A DNA stretch of 64,000 nucleotides from Prevotella sp. (lineage in GTDB: Bacteria; Bacteroidota; Bacteroidia; Bacteroidales; Bacteroidaceae), in contig JAEEVW010000008.1 in the NCBI GenBank assembly GCA_016291085.1, positions 1 to 64,000 on the forward strand, written 5' to 3'. Each line of letters begins with the position of its first letter. Position 1 is the first letter of the stretch. The notes beneath the pieces are model-generated. The model had not been told where the DNA came from, made no database searches, and worked only from the letters and a program-made list of their open reading frames with translations. The position numbers were made by a program, and so were the translations under genes. Shown in pieces: positions 15,566 to 24,931 of the stretch.

Positions 15566-18500
15566 TTTACAATCTCCTTTTTACCGTTATGAATAAATAC
15601 ACCCTTCTGAGTCGGCTTGCCGTTCAGCTTCACACCGTTCAGCGTGTACCAGCTGTCAGCTGCCGAGCCAGTGCTCTCAATGTTCTGGATACGAGTTGTC
15701 GATCCGTCGCCGAAGTCAGCAATGATATTGAAGCCCATAGCTCCTAACGAATCGCTCACCTTGAAGTAAGCACGGAATGCATTCACCTTGAAGCCGTCGA
15801 CGTTCGGGTAGTACAACGTGTTGTTTGATCCCAGATAGAGATTCGTCACGTCGTCCTTGGTGAGTGCCGTCGGAGCGTATGTGCCGATAAACTCGACATC
15901 GCCCGTCATCACGCTGCTTTGGACATTGTTCACTGTGACACCGACGAACTTCGGATTCACCAGAGGCTCGCCACTGGTCCAGCGGATGACATAAGGCTTG
16001 CCGGCAACAATCTCCGTCACAGGATCGCTGAATGTCAATGTCAGGTTCAGCTCGCTCAGGCTGCTGTTCTCCAATGTGCGCACCTCGGCACCGTCGAGCA
16101 CGCTGCCAGCGATGGTCAGGTCGAACGGCAGACAGATGGTATTCCACTGATTGTTCTTGCTGAATGTACGTCCAGAAAGGGTCACGTCGGCCACGATGCC
16201 ATCCCATGTCGTCAGCAAGTCGCTATTGTCAGCATCATCGACCAGCGTAATGGCGTTGCGTTCCCATGTTGCAGTGTACTCGCGGTCACCCGTGCTACCC
16301 TTGGCGATAGTCACCGTCATCGTGGCTCCGTCGATGTCCGTGCCCTTCCAGCCCTTGAAGGTATAGCCTGTACGGGTCGGGTTGTTCAGGGTAAAGGTTG
16401 CAGTCTCAATAGTATAGCTCTCGGGGTTGGCTGTTGCTACGCTACCGCCATCCAGATCGTAGGAGATGGTGTAGGTGATGGCATTCCATTGTGCATAGAG
16501 AGTCACCACTTCATCCTGTGTAGCGCTGAGGTTCTTCACGCTCTGTTTGTCGGTATACGGCGTACCGCTACCGTTTGCCTTGCTGTTCCATCCGTCGAAG
16601 TTGTAGCCCTTGCGGGTGTAAGCATTCTCAAACAGCTCCTGTGCAGTGTCGTAGATGAACTTCTGGACCATCATATCGGTACCCGTGCCACCGTTCTTGT
16701 CGAAGGCCACGTAGTAGATAATGGGCTGCCACTGGGCGTACATCGTTACCACAGCGTCGCGTGTGGCGGTCAGGTTCTCCACCTCCTGCTTGTCGGCATA
16801 CGGAGTTCCGGTGCCGTCGGCCTTGCTGTTCCAGCCAGTGAAGATATAGCCCGTGCGGGTGAAGGCATTCGCGGTCAGGTTCTGTGCAGCATCATAGACG
16901 AAGTTCTGGTCGGCCATCGTACCGCCGTCGCCGCCGTTAGCATCGAAGCTGACCTTATACGGATTCGCCTCCCATGTAGCAACATAGCTGCGGTCACCAA
17001 TTGATTCAGCGGGGATAGTCACCTCCACGGTAGCCACCGTGAGATCAGTACCGGTCCAGCCCTTGAAGGTAAAGCCCGTACGTGTCGGGTTGTTCAGCTT
17101 GATGGCTCCGCTTTCTATAGTATAGGTAGCAGGGTTAGCTGTTGCCACCTCGCCGCCCTTCAGGTCGTAGGTGATATTATATATAATAGGTGTCCACGTA
17201 GCAGTGTACGAACGTTCGCCATAATGACCAGTGGTCACAGTAACGGTCTTCGTTGCCTCTGTCAGGTCAGTACCTGTCCATCCTGCAAAGTTATAGCCTC
17301 TGCGGGTAGGATTCTTCAGCGTGAAGTTTGCACTTTCAATGGTGTACTCAACAGGATTGGTCACACCCTCTGCCAGTGCGCCACCAGCCAGGTCGTAGGT
17401 GATAGGATAGACAATAGGAGTCCACTTACCATACAGCGTTACAGTTGCACCCTGTTCCGTAGCGAGGTTCTCCACTTCGGCCTTATCAACATATTTCACC
17501 TCACCAGTAGCTGTGAGAGCCCAACCGGTAAAGTCGTAAGCCGTGCGGCTGAATCCCACTGCGGGCAGGTTCTGAGGAGCGTCGTAGGTCAGCTCAATGC
17601 TCTCCATTGCGCCCGTGATGTCCATCGTGCCGGTGGCACCAGCCTTGCCGTTGTCGAAGGCGAGGGTATAGGTGATGGGGATTAGCGTAGCGGTGAGGTT
17701 GAGACCTGAATAGTTACCACTGCCGTCAGATTCGAACGTGAGCAGCAAACTACGTCCGCTGCTATTAATGGTACCGATATCTAAGGGGTCATTGGGGGTG
17801 CCGCTGCTAGCATTGCCACATGTTTTCGGAAGCAGTTCTGTTCCTGCAGTTGTTGTGCCATCATAGATAGTTAAGAAATCATAACCCGATTCTGATATCA
17901 TGTTACCTGTCAGTTGCAGCATATAACCAATGGGAGCTGTCAGGATAAGCGAGCTGTTACAGCTCTTGCTATAATTTCCACTTGGGCCACCGTCGCTATA
18001 AATCTTAAACGTCTTTGCAGCTACCGGGATGGCGGTTTTGACCGAATTGTCACCATTAGGCATGCACATATAGAGATCGTTTGGCGTAGTAAATGTCGGG
18101 GTGATGGTAACTCCACAGAATGGCATAGAGAATGAGGTGACATCGCTATACCATGTACCACCATTGACCTCTACTGATCTGCCCAAATCATCTACAACGC
18201 TGACGCTCTCTAGTACGTAACCTTTCTCAAGCGTCTCTGTCAGTGTAACGGTCTGTTCAAATTTTGCGGTGGACACATCGCTTGACAGGCTGCCTCCTGT
18301 AGCTGTGTTGATGGAAATGGTTTGTTGTGCGTTGGCGTCGAACACGTAAACCGTGAGATCAAGGCCGTCATAGGCGCCACCTGAGTCAGAACAGAAATTG
18401 AGCAGCATATTACGACTGCTACTGATGATTGTGCCAATGTCAAGTGGATCTTGTGAGATACCACTGGAACTCTCTCCACACGTTTTAGAAAGTTGAACAT

Positions 18501-19500
18501 CTGAAGTGGTTGTACCGTCGTAGATTGTTAAGTAGTCCCAGTCTTTTTCAGTATTAATGGTACCTCTCACTTGTATTCTATAACCTTCTGGAGCGGTAAT
18601 AAGGAGATTGCCGTCGCAGTTATCACTATATTTGCCATCGGGACCAGCATCGTCATAGATTTTGAACGATTTGACATCCGCAGGAATAGCTGTAGTGAGC
18701 GTTCCTGTCTGGGGCATTATGATGAAGAGGTTATCTGCTGCAGTTGTAGCAGCCCTGAATGTTGGAGTAACGGTGACACCGAATACAGGCATCGAGAAGG
18801 TGTGGGCTTCACTATACCATGCACCTCCATTCACGTTGATGTTTCTTCCTTTGGCATCAACCACCTTGATATTATCGAGTACATAGCCCTTGTCGTGCGT
18901 CTCTGTCAGAATAATAGTTTCGTCAAACTTGGCCTTATTCAGGTTGCTGGTAACAACGCCGTTTGAACCCTGTTTAATGGTGATGGGATTTTCCTCTGTG
19001 GTAACGATTACATCAATTATGAGGTTGAGGCCATCAAAGTTACTACCTCCGTCAGAATTAAAATATAGTAGCATGCTACGGTCGCTACTGGTAACGATGC
19101 CGATATCTACTGGATCATTTGAGATGGAATTTTGGCTATTGCCACATGTCTGTGGGAGAAGTTCGGAGCTTGTGGTTTCGCCATCATAGACAGTTAAGTA
19201 GTCATAACCCAATTCAGAATTAATGGTACCCGACAGCTGCAATCTGCAACCTTCTGGAGCGGTAATAAGAAGATAGCCGTTGCAACTGCTACTGTATTGG
19301 CCCGACGCCCCACCGTCATCATAGACATTGAAAGACCTTACGGAAAGGTCACTTAGCGTCAGTACACTGGTGCCAGTCACTGGCATGTTCACATACTTCG
19401 TTCCGCCGTCGCCGTCTTGCAACGTCACGGGAGTCGTGTCTTGTGCCCACGCGGTTATTGCCGCGAGGACAAAAACAAACAATGTAAGTAGTTTTTTCAT
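15562..19500 (-). CDS. Secreted CUB-like / Listeria-Bacteroides repeat surface protein
   Basis: A 1312-aa protein with a signal peptide (MKKLLTLFVFVLAAITAWAQ). Residues about 40-620 hold three CUB-like units (YDYLTVYDG, WDYLTIYDG, YDFLTIYDG, each with a Cys near CGNS/CGES/CGNA). Between about 630 and 1110 are six Listeria-Bacteroides repeats (GG...Y.F.GW..TATW). The last 190 residues form a module with WNTICLPF, GKPYVIRW, VNAFRAYF and the end LNGKPTQKGVFIHNGKKEIV. That module also ends the protein at 53106. It should be exported and displayed; the ending resembles type IX secretion sorting domains. Binding partner is unknown. Confidence 0.85.
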   Translation of the reverse strand: MKKLLTLFVFVLAAITAWAQDTTPVTLQDGDGGTKYVNMPVTGTSVLTLSDLSVRSFNVYDDGGASGQYSSSCNGYLLITAPEGCRLQLSGTINSELGYDYLTVYDGETTSSELLPQTCGNSQNSISNDPVDIGIVTSSDRSMLLYFNSDGGSNFDGLNLIIDVIVTTEENPITIKQGSNGVVTSNLNKAKFDETIILTETHDKGYVLDNIKVVDAKGRNINVNGGAWYSEAHTFSMPVFGVTVTPTFRAATTAADNLFIIMPQTGTLTTAIPADVKSFKIYDDAGPDGKYSDNCDGNLLITAPEGYRIQVRGTINTEKDWDYLTIYDGTTTSDVQLSKTCGESSSGISQDPLDIGTIISSSRNMLLNFCSDSGGAYDGLDLTVYVFDANAQQTISINTATGGSLSSDVSTAKFEQTVTLTETLEKGYVLESVSVVDDLGRSVEVNGGTWYSDVTSFSMPFCGVTITPTFTTPNDLYMCMPNGDNSVKTAIPVAAKTFKIYSDGGPSGNYSKSCNSSLILTAPIGYMLQLTGNMISESGYDFLTIYDGTTTAGTELLPKTCGNASSGTPNDPLDIGTINSSGRSLLLTFESDGSGNYSGLNLTATLIPITYTLAFDNGKAGATGTMDITGAMESIELTYDAPQNLPAVGFSRTAYDFTGWALTATGEVKYVDKAEVENLATEQGATVTLYGKWTPIVYPITYDLAGGALAEGVTNPVEYTIESANFTLKNPTRRGYNFAGWTGTDLTEATKTVTVTTGHYGERSYTATWTPIIYNITYDLKGGEVATANPATYTIESGAIKLNNPTRTGFTFKGWTGTDLTVATVEVTIPAESIGDRSYVATWEANPYKVSFDANGGDGGTMADQNFVYDAAQNLTANAFTRTGYIFTGWNSKADGTGTPYADKQEVENLTATRDAVVTMYAQWQPIIYYVAFDKNGGTGTDMMVQKFIYDTAQELFENAYTRKGYNFDGWNSKANGSGTPYTDKQSVKNLSATQDEVVTLYAQWNAITYTISYDLDGGSVATANPESYTIETATFTLNNPTRTGYTFKGWKGTDIDGATMTVTIAKGSTGDREYTATWERNAITLVDDADNSDLLTTWDGIVADVTLSGRTFSKNNQWNTICLPFDLTIAGSVLDGAEVRTLENSSLSELNLTLTFSDPVTEIVAGKPYVIRWTSGEPLVNPKFVGVTVNNVQSSVMTGDVEFIGTYAPTALTKDDVTNLYLGSNNTLYYPNVDGFKVNAFRAYFKVSDSLGAMGFNIIADFGDGSTTRIQNIESTGSAADSWYTLNGVKLNGKPTQKGVFIHNGKKEIVK

Positions 19501-19560
19501 AAGCGATAGTTTATTAGTTATTAATTAAAAAAATGAATAGGTTTATCGAAACGAAGCATC

Positions 19561-19593
19561 CCTGCTGCTATTCTTCTAAAGAACAGCAGCAGG
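19561..19593 (-). promoter_or_regulatory. Stem-loop in the leader of the CUB-repeat surface gene
   Basis: CCTGCTGCT-a-TTCTTctaaaGAA-c-AGCAGCAGG gives a stable stem in the transcribed leader, about 60 bases before the ATG at 19500. No T-run follows on the minus strand, so it is not a simple terminator. Role unknown. Confidence 0.6.
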
Positions 19594-19750
19594 ATGGTCC
19601 CATGAGGAGAGCATATGATGTATCTGCCTGAATATGAGCAAGTTATTGGCTTGCTGGGGGGGTAATAGGCAACACTTGTCGTGTCACTTCCCAAAAGCCT
19701 TTTATGGTTTGTTTATTGCTCATTTGTAGAATAGTATTGGTAACTGTTTG

Positions 19751-19781
19751 CAAATATAATACATTTTTTCGAAACGACAAA
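19751..19781 (-). promoter_or_regulatory. Promoter of the CUB-repeat surface gene
   Basis: Minus strand TTTG (19778-19781), 19-base spacer, TATATTTG (19751-19758). It predicts a 5' leader of about 240 bases, long for this window where most leaders are 15-40 bases. Confidence 0.8.
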
Positions 19782-20069
19782 AGAAATTCTAAAAAAAATG
19801 CACATTTCGCCATTTTATTCTCAATTTTTTCTCAACCTTTCTCAACTTTCGCATAGGCTTCCCTGTGTTTCCATGGTAATACCTCACATTGACCTGACGT
19901 TCATTACCCGCTCAGGTGTTTTTGTCCTCGCTTTCCATGCCTTTATGATTGATTTTCCATAGGGTGTGGGATGCCGGTTTTTGTAATTCGTTGATTTTTA
20001 GTTATTTGCTGATTTGTCCTCTTTTTGCATTTTCCATAGGTAAATGATACAACTTACCGAAAAATGTCG

Positions 20070-20077
20070 TAACTTTG
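20070..20077 (+). promoter_or_regulatory. Promoter -7 box of the TPR regulator gene
   Basis: TAACTTTG fits TAnnTTTG and is followed by GCAGCAC. It lies inside the in-frame extension upstream of the coding region, so the true start must be further on, at 20098. No TTTG at -33; a direct repeat ATTTTCCATAGG is at that level instead. Confidence 0.7.
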
Positions 20078-20097
20078 CAGCACAATCTACAACAACT

Positions 20098-21483
20098 ATG
20101 CAAACGAGAGCATTATACATATTTATTATAGGCGTTTTGTTGGTTGCCTACAGTTGCAAGCAGCAGGATCAGCATCCTCAGACGGCGAAGGCTTGTCTGG
20201 AGGCAGCTGAGGCTGCTTTGGCTGACGACAGCATCCGTTTGGGTGAGTCGTTACTCCGCAAAACCATTCGTTTGGCGGAGGCTTCTGAGGATTGGCATAC
20301 CCATTATATTGCGTACCAGAGATTGGCCTTAAGCTTGTCGCAGAGCAACCCTGACGAGGCGCTGCGACTGATGAAGCAGGCGCTGACCAGCTATGAGCAG
20401 CATCCCGATGACGAGCGTAACCATTGTCTGCTGCTCGACTATGCAGGCACTTATGCCGCACAAGTGGCTTTCACCACAGAGGGTTCATACGACGAGGCAT
20501 TCGGTTATATCAATAAGGCTTACGATATTGCCAAGAAAGGCCAGATGGCGGATCTGATGTGCCAGACGCTGACCAGTCTTGCCAACGTCGCTTGGGCCAA
20601 GGAAGATTTCCGTCAGGCGCTCAGCTATGCCCATCAGGCTGAATCGGTGGCGACAGACGAACTGCGACCAGGTACCTTGCAGGTGTTGGCGCGCAGCTAC
20701 CTCGACCTCAACATACTCGATTCGGCAGAAACTGCCTATCGGCAGATTCAGCCTGGCGACGACGTCCATCTGGCTTATATCGTGCAAAGCAACCTTGCGA
20801 AGATTGCCCTCCGACGGATGGGAGCCACACAGGTGGAGGACAGCGTGGACGAGGCTTTCGAACAAGCGGAGAGTTTCTACTATAAGGCGCTTGAACAGAA
20901 AGACCAGTATTATCAGGAGACGCTGCGCCAGGAATTGGAAAACCAGCAGCTGGAATACCGTTCGAAGATGTATGGACGCACGCTCCTGATCTTTATCATT
21001 GCATCGCTCGTTGTCATTACGGCAATTATATTGGTGTTTCGTTACAGGATGCAGGCACAGCGTCAGGAGAAGCGCCAACTGCAACAGGAGGCTGAGCATC
21101 AGAAGGCCTTGTTGCATCAGGCCAACGAAGTGGTGGCATTCCTTCAGAACTTCATCCTCGAACGTACGGAGGTGATGCAGAAGCTCAATCAGGGCGGCGA
21201 TTCGCTCATCTATCTCAGTCCTCACGAATGGAGCGAGGTAGAACGCACGCTCAATGCCATTGACAACAACCGCTTCGCCAACCTTCGCGAGCAGTACCCC
21301 AATATGCAGGAGGACGACATCCGCCTGTGCATCCTTACCCGTCTGGGTATCAGCAACCGCACTATCGGCAACATCTACTGTATCACCATCTCAGCCGTCC
21401 AGCACCGCAAGCTCAAACTGAAGAAGGACGTGTTTTGCGAAACAAATCCAGATATTACCTTGGAACAAATATTGACCAGTTAA
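20098..21483 (+). CDS. TPR lipoprotein-type transmembrane regulator with C-terminal helix-turn-helix
   Basis: A 461-aa protein. The N terminus MQTRALYIFIIGVLLVAYSC has a lipobox-like LVAYSC; residues about 35-280 are TPR helices; a transmembrane segment spans about 294-316 (LLIFIIASLVVITAIILVF); then a coiled coil; residues about 405-445 (DDIRLCILTRLGISNRTIGN, ISAVQHRKLKLKKD) look like a LuxR-type helix-turn-helix. This is a common Bacteroidota design that senses at the membrane and binds DNA in the cytosol. The lipobox may be part of a plain signal anchor. The next gene, a BspA-like protein, is a likely target. Confidence 0.8.
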   Translation: MQTRALYIFIIGVLLVAYSCKQQDQHPQTAKACLEAAEAALADDSIRLGESLLRKTIRLAEASEDWHTHYIAYQRLALSLSQSNPDEALRLMKQALTSYEQHPDDERNHCLLLDYAGTYAAQVAFTTEGSYDEAFGYINKAYDIAKKGQMADLMCQTLTSLANVAWAKEDFRQALSYAHQAESVATDELRPGTLQVLARSYLDLNILDSAETAYRQIQPGDDVHLAYIVQSNLAKIALRRMGATQVEDSVDEAFEQAESFYYKALEQKDQYYQETLRQELENQQLEYRSKMYGRTLLIFIIASLVVITAIILVFRYRMQAQRQEKRQLQQEAEHQKALLHQANEVVAFLQNFILERTEVMQKLNQGGDSLIYLSPHEWSEVERTLNAIDNNRFANLREQYPNMQEDDIRLCILTRLGISNRTIGNIYCITISAVQHRKLKLKKDVFCETNPDITLEQILTS

Positions 21484-21484
21484 A

Positions 21485-21516
21485 GGTAAAAGGGTAAAAA
21501 AGTAAAAAGGTAAAAA
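21485..21516. repeat. Octamer array between the TPR regulator and the BspA-like gene
   Basis: GT dinucleotides recur every 8 bases in an A-rich purine tract (GGTAAAAG, GGTAAAAA, AGTAAAAA, GGTAAAAA). It begins right after the TAA at 21481-21483 and takes up most of the gap. It belongs to the window-wide array family, with period 8. Confidence 0.85.
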
Positions 21517-21534
21517 CAGAAATAGCATACAGAT

Positions 21535-24500
21535 ATGAAAAAGATTGCATTTGTATTGATTACCGTCTTATTGTTTGGAGTAGGAACAATAAAGGCACAA
21601 GATCAGTTACTCAGTGATTCAGAACCTATAAGTAGTGGATGTCTGAAACGGAATAATCGGAGTAATGGAGATGAAGCATCTAGTCTTCCGACCATCAAAC
21701 TGACAAAGGAGGGAAACATATTGTCTGTAGACCTATTAAACTATAGTAGCAACTGCGGTACTACAGGCTTCGATATGGAAAGCCGGATGTCTAGTGGCAA
21801 CGACGACATTCCTTCCGTTGTCATCAGCGTGGTTCCTGTTATTCCTGCAGAGATGGACTGCTATTGTCCTTTCAATATATCATATACGGTTCGTGATTTT
21901 GAGAAAAACAAATTCTATTTAACGTGCTGGTGGTATGAAGGGGATATAGAACTGACTGAGGGCGAACCCTTAGTTTTGGAATATAAGACAGAAGATGTTA
22001 TCATAGATGGCTTGAAGTTCACATTATTGAAGACTTCGCATCAAGCCAAATTATTACATCAGGACACTTGGGATGATGAGGTATTACAGATACCATCTGA
22101 AGTAGAATACGAGGGCGAGAAATACATTGTTACCAGTATTAACGGGATAGTATTTTCATCAAATACTAGCATAAAACAGATTATAATTCCTAAGACTGTC
22201 AAGAATAGAGATTTTGGAAGATTGGATGGAATTACCTGGAATATATTCTACACCTGTTTATCTTTGGAGACAATAGAAGTGGATGAGGATAATCCTGCTA
22301 TTTGTTCTATAGATGGGGTGCTCTTCAACAAGGACAAGACAATACTCATTAGCTATCCTGCAGCCTCGCCTCGGAAGTCGTATTCCGTGCCTGACTTTGT
22401 AAAAACGGCAGCAAATCATGCATTTTTTAACAGCCAACACCTGAAGAATATAGTGTTGCCTGACAACATGGAAACCTTAGGTACTAGATCGTTTACTAAT
22501 AGCAATAAATTAGAAGAAGTAATTCTTTCGTCAAGCATCAAAGAATTGCCTAATTATCTATTTAATAATTGTAAAAAGCTGAAGTCAGTCGTTATTCCTT
22601 CAGGCATCACGTCTATTGGCTATGGAGTCTTCGACAGCTGTGAAGCCATGCAGTCATTTAATTTGCCGGAAACCATCAATTCTATTGGTGGCTCTGCCTT
22701 TGGACAACTTCCCAACCTTAAGCATATGTATTGCCACTCAACAACTGTACCAAATACAAGATATGATGTCTTTTATAATACAGACCTCTCGCAGGCTACC
22801 CTTCATGTGCCAGCTGCCTCTGTCAGCGCTTACCAAGCCGCTGAGCCTTGGAAGAATTTCAAAGAAATCATAGCACTGACTGATCAAGGTGATGAAACTG
22901 ATGACTCCGACTACATTCCCTTTGTGGAAAAGGGTAAGCAGTGGCATGTGGTTCGTTCGGATGGAAACTCAGGCAAACCTATTGTGCATTTTGAGAACTA
23001 TATGCTTAACGAAGAAGTTGTAAAAGACGGAAAGACATATCTTAAGCTGTATCGAAGTGAGGATGATAAGGCAGAGGTTTATGATACGGGGCTTCTGCGT
23101 GAAGAAGATTGCAAAGTATATATCTATGACGCAGACAAACAAGAGGAACATCTGATATTTGACTATTCGTTGAAGGCTGGCGATACCTACGAGGCCTACT
23201 CGTCATTTGAAAATAATATGGTCTCATACAAAGTGATGTCTGTTGACGATTGTACGGAATGTCCTGGAGTGAGGACATTTTACAACGATGAGAACGCAGA
23301 CAGTACGGTTATTAGTTACCGAAAATTACGGCAATGGACAGTATGTCGTACGGATAACGAACTCCTTCAAAAAACATGGATAGAGGGTGTCGGCTCTCTC
23401 GAAGGACCTTTAGGAAATCTCCAAGATATTGTTCTTCCGGACTTATGCAAAGACTATCTGGCTTATGTGGATAATAGCTCTGACGGCCCATATCTGCCAT
23501 TCTCATTCTATGACACATTGAACAAGCAGGCTCATGGCTGCAATCTACCAACGGGGGAAGGAGACTGGTCGGAAGACTGGCATCATCACCTTACCTATGA
23601 ATTGGAAGGCGACCGCTTGCATGTCTACGGGAAAGTGTTTAGCAATTGCGCTAATAACTACGCTTATTTTATCGAAAAGCCAACTGACGATCCCTTAGTT
23701 CACAGGATTGAATTTGAGATTGAAGCTGCAGAACCAGCTGCAACATGCATGACACTTCATGCCACCGACTTCTATGTTCCAGGTTTCGACCCGAACTTGA
23801 ACTACATCATTGTTGACAATCAAGGCGCAGAACATCCCGTCGTCAACAAGACACCACAGAACGAGTATCGCCCGTTCGTTGAAGAGGGCAAGGTGTGGGT
23901 CGTAAGCGGCAGTGCTATTAGTGATGATGCGTCAATGGTGCATTGGACGGATTATTGCTATTTCGAAGGTGACACCATCGTTGGAGGGCAGATATGCAAA
24001 CTGATGAAGTGTGTTGGCAACGCCAATGGACCTATCGGCGCTTGGTACGAGCAAGACAGGAAAGTGTATTACGCTCATTATGGAAACCTGCCGTTCTTAT
24101 TGGCTTACGACTTTACGCTATCCTCAAACGACACCATAGACACATTCTGGTATCCGTTGGTAGTTTACAAAAAGTCTGGGGGTATTCCTGGCTTCAAAGG
24201 ATCGTATTATGAATTCTGGCATGATAATCAATTAGAGAGTCGCTGGCTTGAAGGAGTTGGCAGTGAATCGTGGCCATACGTCAACCATCCTTGGATGTAT
24301 GATGGTGCAGAAGGTGTGCTCCTGGCATGTTACGTGGACGACGAAGTCATCTATTACAACAGCGAAGTAGAAGATCCATACTCCTTGGGAGCCAAGAAAC
24401 GCCGCTTCGATTTCACTCATACCACCAAAATACAACCTAAAACACCAAAGAGAAGAAGCGAAGAACCATCGCTATATGGCGAATACAACGACAAACTGTT

Positions 24501-24837
24501 AGGTGTCAACCTCGACCCAGTTGACGATGCCTATCTGGTGCGCATTACCAACGAAACGGGCAAAGTCGTCTACGAGAAAGCCATCGATGCAGGCACCATC
24601 GTCGCTCTTAACATCGACATCTCCAGCTATGCCACAGGCCGTTACACCGTTACGGTGGAGAACAGCCAGGAGACCTTCACTGGCGAATTTGAAACACAAA
24701 CGACGGGAATCCGGGAAGTGGAAAGTGGAAAGAGGTCAGAGGTAAGAGATGCCATCTACAACCTCCAAGGCCAGCGCCTCAGTTCCATGCAGAAGGGATT
24801 GAACATCGTCAACGGGAAAAAAGTGTATGTAAGGTAG
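21535..24837 (+). CDS. BspA-like leucine-rich-repeat surface protein
   Basis: An 1100-aa protein with a signal peptide (MKKIAFVLITVLLFGVGTIK). Residues about 185-420 carry LRR_5 (BspA/Treponema type) repeats such as LKSVVIPSGITSIGYGVFDS, closing with ATLHVPAASVSAYQAAEPWK. After it come three related beta-rich blocks beginning with YIPFVEKGKQW, YLPFSFYDT and YRPFVEEGKVW. The end, IYNLQGQRLSSMQKGLNIVN then GKKVYVR, is the LDGR-type sorting module. BspA proteins bind fibronectin and other host proteins. A heptamer array codes the linker before the last module. Confidence 0.88.
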   Translation: MKKIAFVLITVLLFGVGTIKAQDQLLSDSEPISSGCLKRNNRSNGDEASSLPTIKLTKEGNILSVDLLNYSSNCGTTGFDMESRMSSGNDDIPSVVISVVPVIPAEMDCYCPFNISYTVRDFEKNKFYLTCWWYEGDIELTEGEPLVLEYKTEDVIIDGLKFTLLKTSHQAKLLHQDTWDDEVLQIPSEVEYEGEKYIVTSINGIVFSSNTSIKQIIIPKTVKNRDFGRLDGITWNIFYTCLSLETIEVDEDNPAICSIDGVLFNKDKTILISYPAASPRKSYSVPDFVKTAANHAFFNSQHLKNIVLPDNMETLGTRSFTNSNKLEEVILSSSIKELPNYLFNNCKKLKSVVIPSGITSIGYGVFDSCEAMQSFNLPETINSIGGSAFGQLPNLKHMYCHSTTVPNTRYDVFYNTDLSQATLHVPAASVSAYQAAEPWKNFKEIIALTDQGDETDDSDYIPFVEKGKQWHVVRSDGNSGKPIVHFENYMLNEEVVKDGKTYLKLYRSEDDKAEVYDTGLLREEDCKVYIYDADKQEEHLIFDYSLKAGDTYEAYSSFENNMVSYKVMSVDDCTECPGVRTFYNDENADSTVISYRKLRQWTVCRTDNELLQKTWIEGVGSLEGPLGNLQDIVLPDLCKDYLAYVDNSSDGPYLPFSFYDTLNKQAHGCNLPTGEGDWSEDWHHHLTYELEGDRLHVYGKVFSNCANNYAYFIEKPTDDPLVHRIEFEIEAAEPAATCMTLHATDFYVPGFDPNLNYIIVDNQGAEHPVVNKTPQNEYRPFVEEGKVWVVSGSAISDDASMVHWTDYCYFEGDTIVGGQICKLMKCVGNANGPIGAWYEQDRKVYYAHYGNLPFLLAYDFTLSSNDTIDTFWYPLVVYKKSGGIPGFKGSYYEFWHDNQLESRWLEGVGSESWPYVNHPWMYDGAEGVLLACYVDDEVIYYNSEVEDPYSLGAKKRRFDFTHTTKIQPKTPKRRSEEPSLYGEYNDKLLGVNLDPVDDAYLVRITNETGKVVYEKAIDAGTIVALNIDISSYATGRYTVTVENSQETFTGEFETQTTGIREVESGKRSEVRDAIYNLQGQRLSSMQKGLNIVNGKKVYVR
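24714..24748. repeat. Heptamer array coding a linker in the BspA-like gene
   Basis: Five units: GGAAGTG, GAAAGTG, GAAAGAG, GTCAGAG, GTAAGAG. They encode REVESGKRSEVRD, immediately before the terminal IYNLQGQRL module. Confidence 0.95.
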
Positions 24838-24857
24838 AGAGAAAAAAGTGCATATAA

Positions 24858-24889
24858 TTTGTATATTTTGAAAAAAGTAACTACCTTTG
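24858..24889 (+). promoter_or_regulatory. Promoter of the DUF3857 gene pair
   Basis: TTTG (24858-24861), 20-base spacer, TACCTTTG (24882-24889): an exact consensus. The transcript would begin near 24896, so the ATG at 24899 is too close and the start at 24932 is preferred. Confidence 0.85.
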
Positions 24890-24931
24890 CAGGCCTGAAT
24901 GGGATTAACATGCAAAAATTGTAGAACATCA

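Larger units (their letters stand above)
19501..20097. other. Long gene-free divergent control region
   Basis: About 600 bases without a gene. From left to right it holds a 250-base leader of the minus-strand surface gene with a hairpin (19561-19593), the minus promoter (19751-19781), an AT-rich stretch with nothing recognised, two direct copies of ATTTTCCATAGG (19952-19963 and 20029-20040) and the plus promoter box at 20070. The second ATTTTCCATAGG sits about 30 bases upstream of the -7 box and may be an operator for the regulator gene. Confidence 0.75.

Noticed and set aside
15562..19500. Direct DNA repeats in the CUB/Listeria-Bacteroides gene as a separate mobile repeat
   Set aside because: They follow the protein domain repeats and are explained by domain duplication.
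20044..20097. 18-residue extension of the TPR regulator
   Set aside because: It contains the -7 box TAACTTTG. Starting at 20098 gives a proper N-terminal membrane segment.
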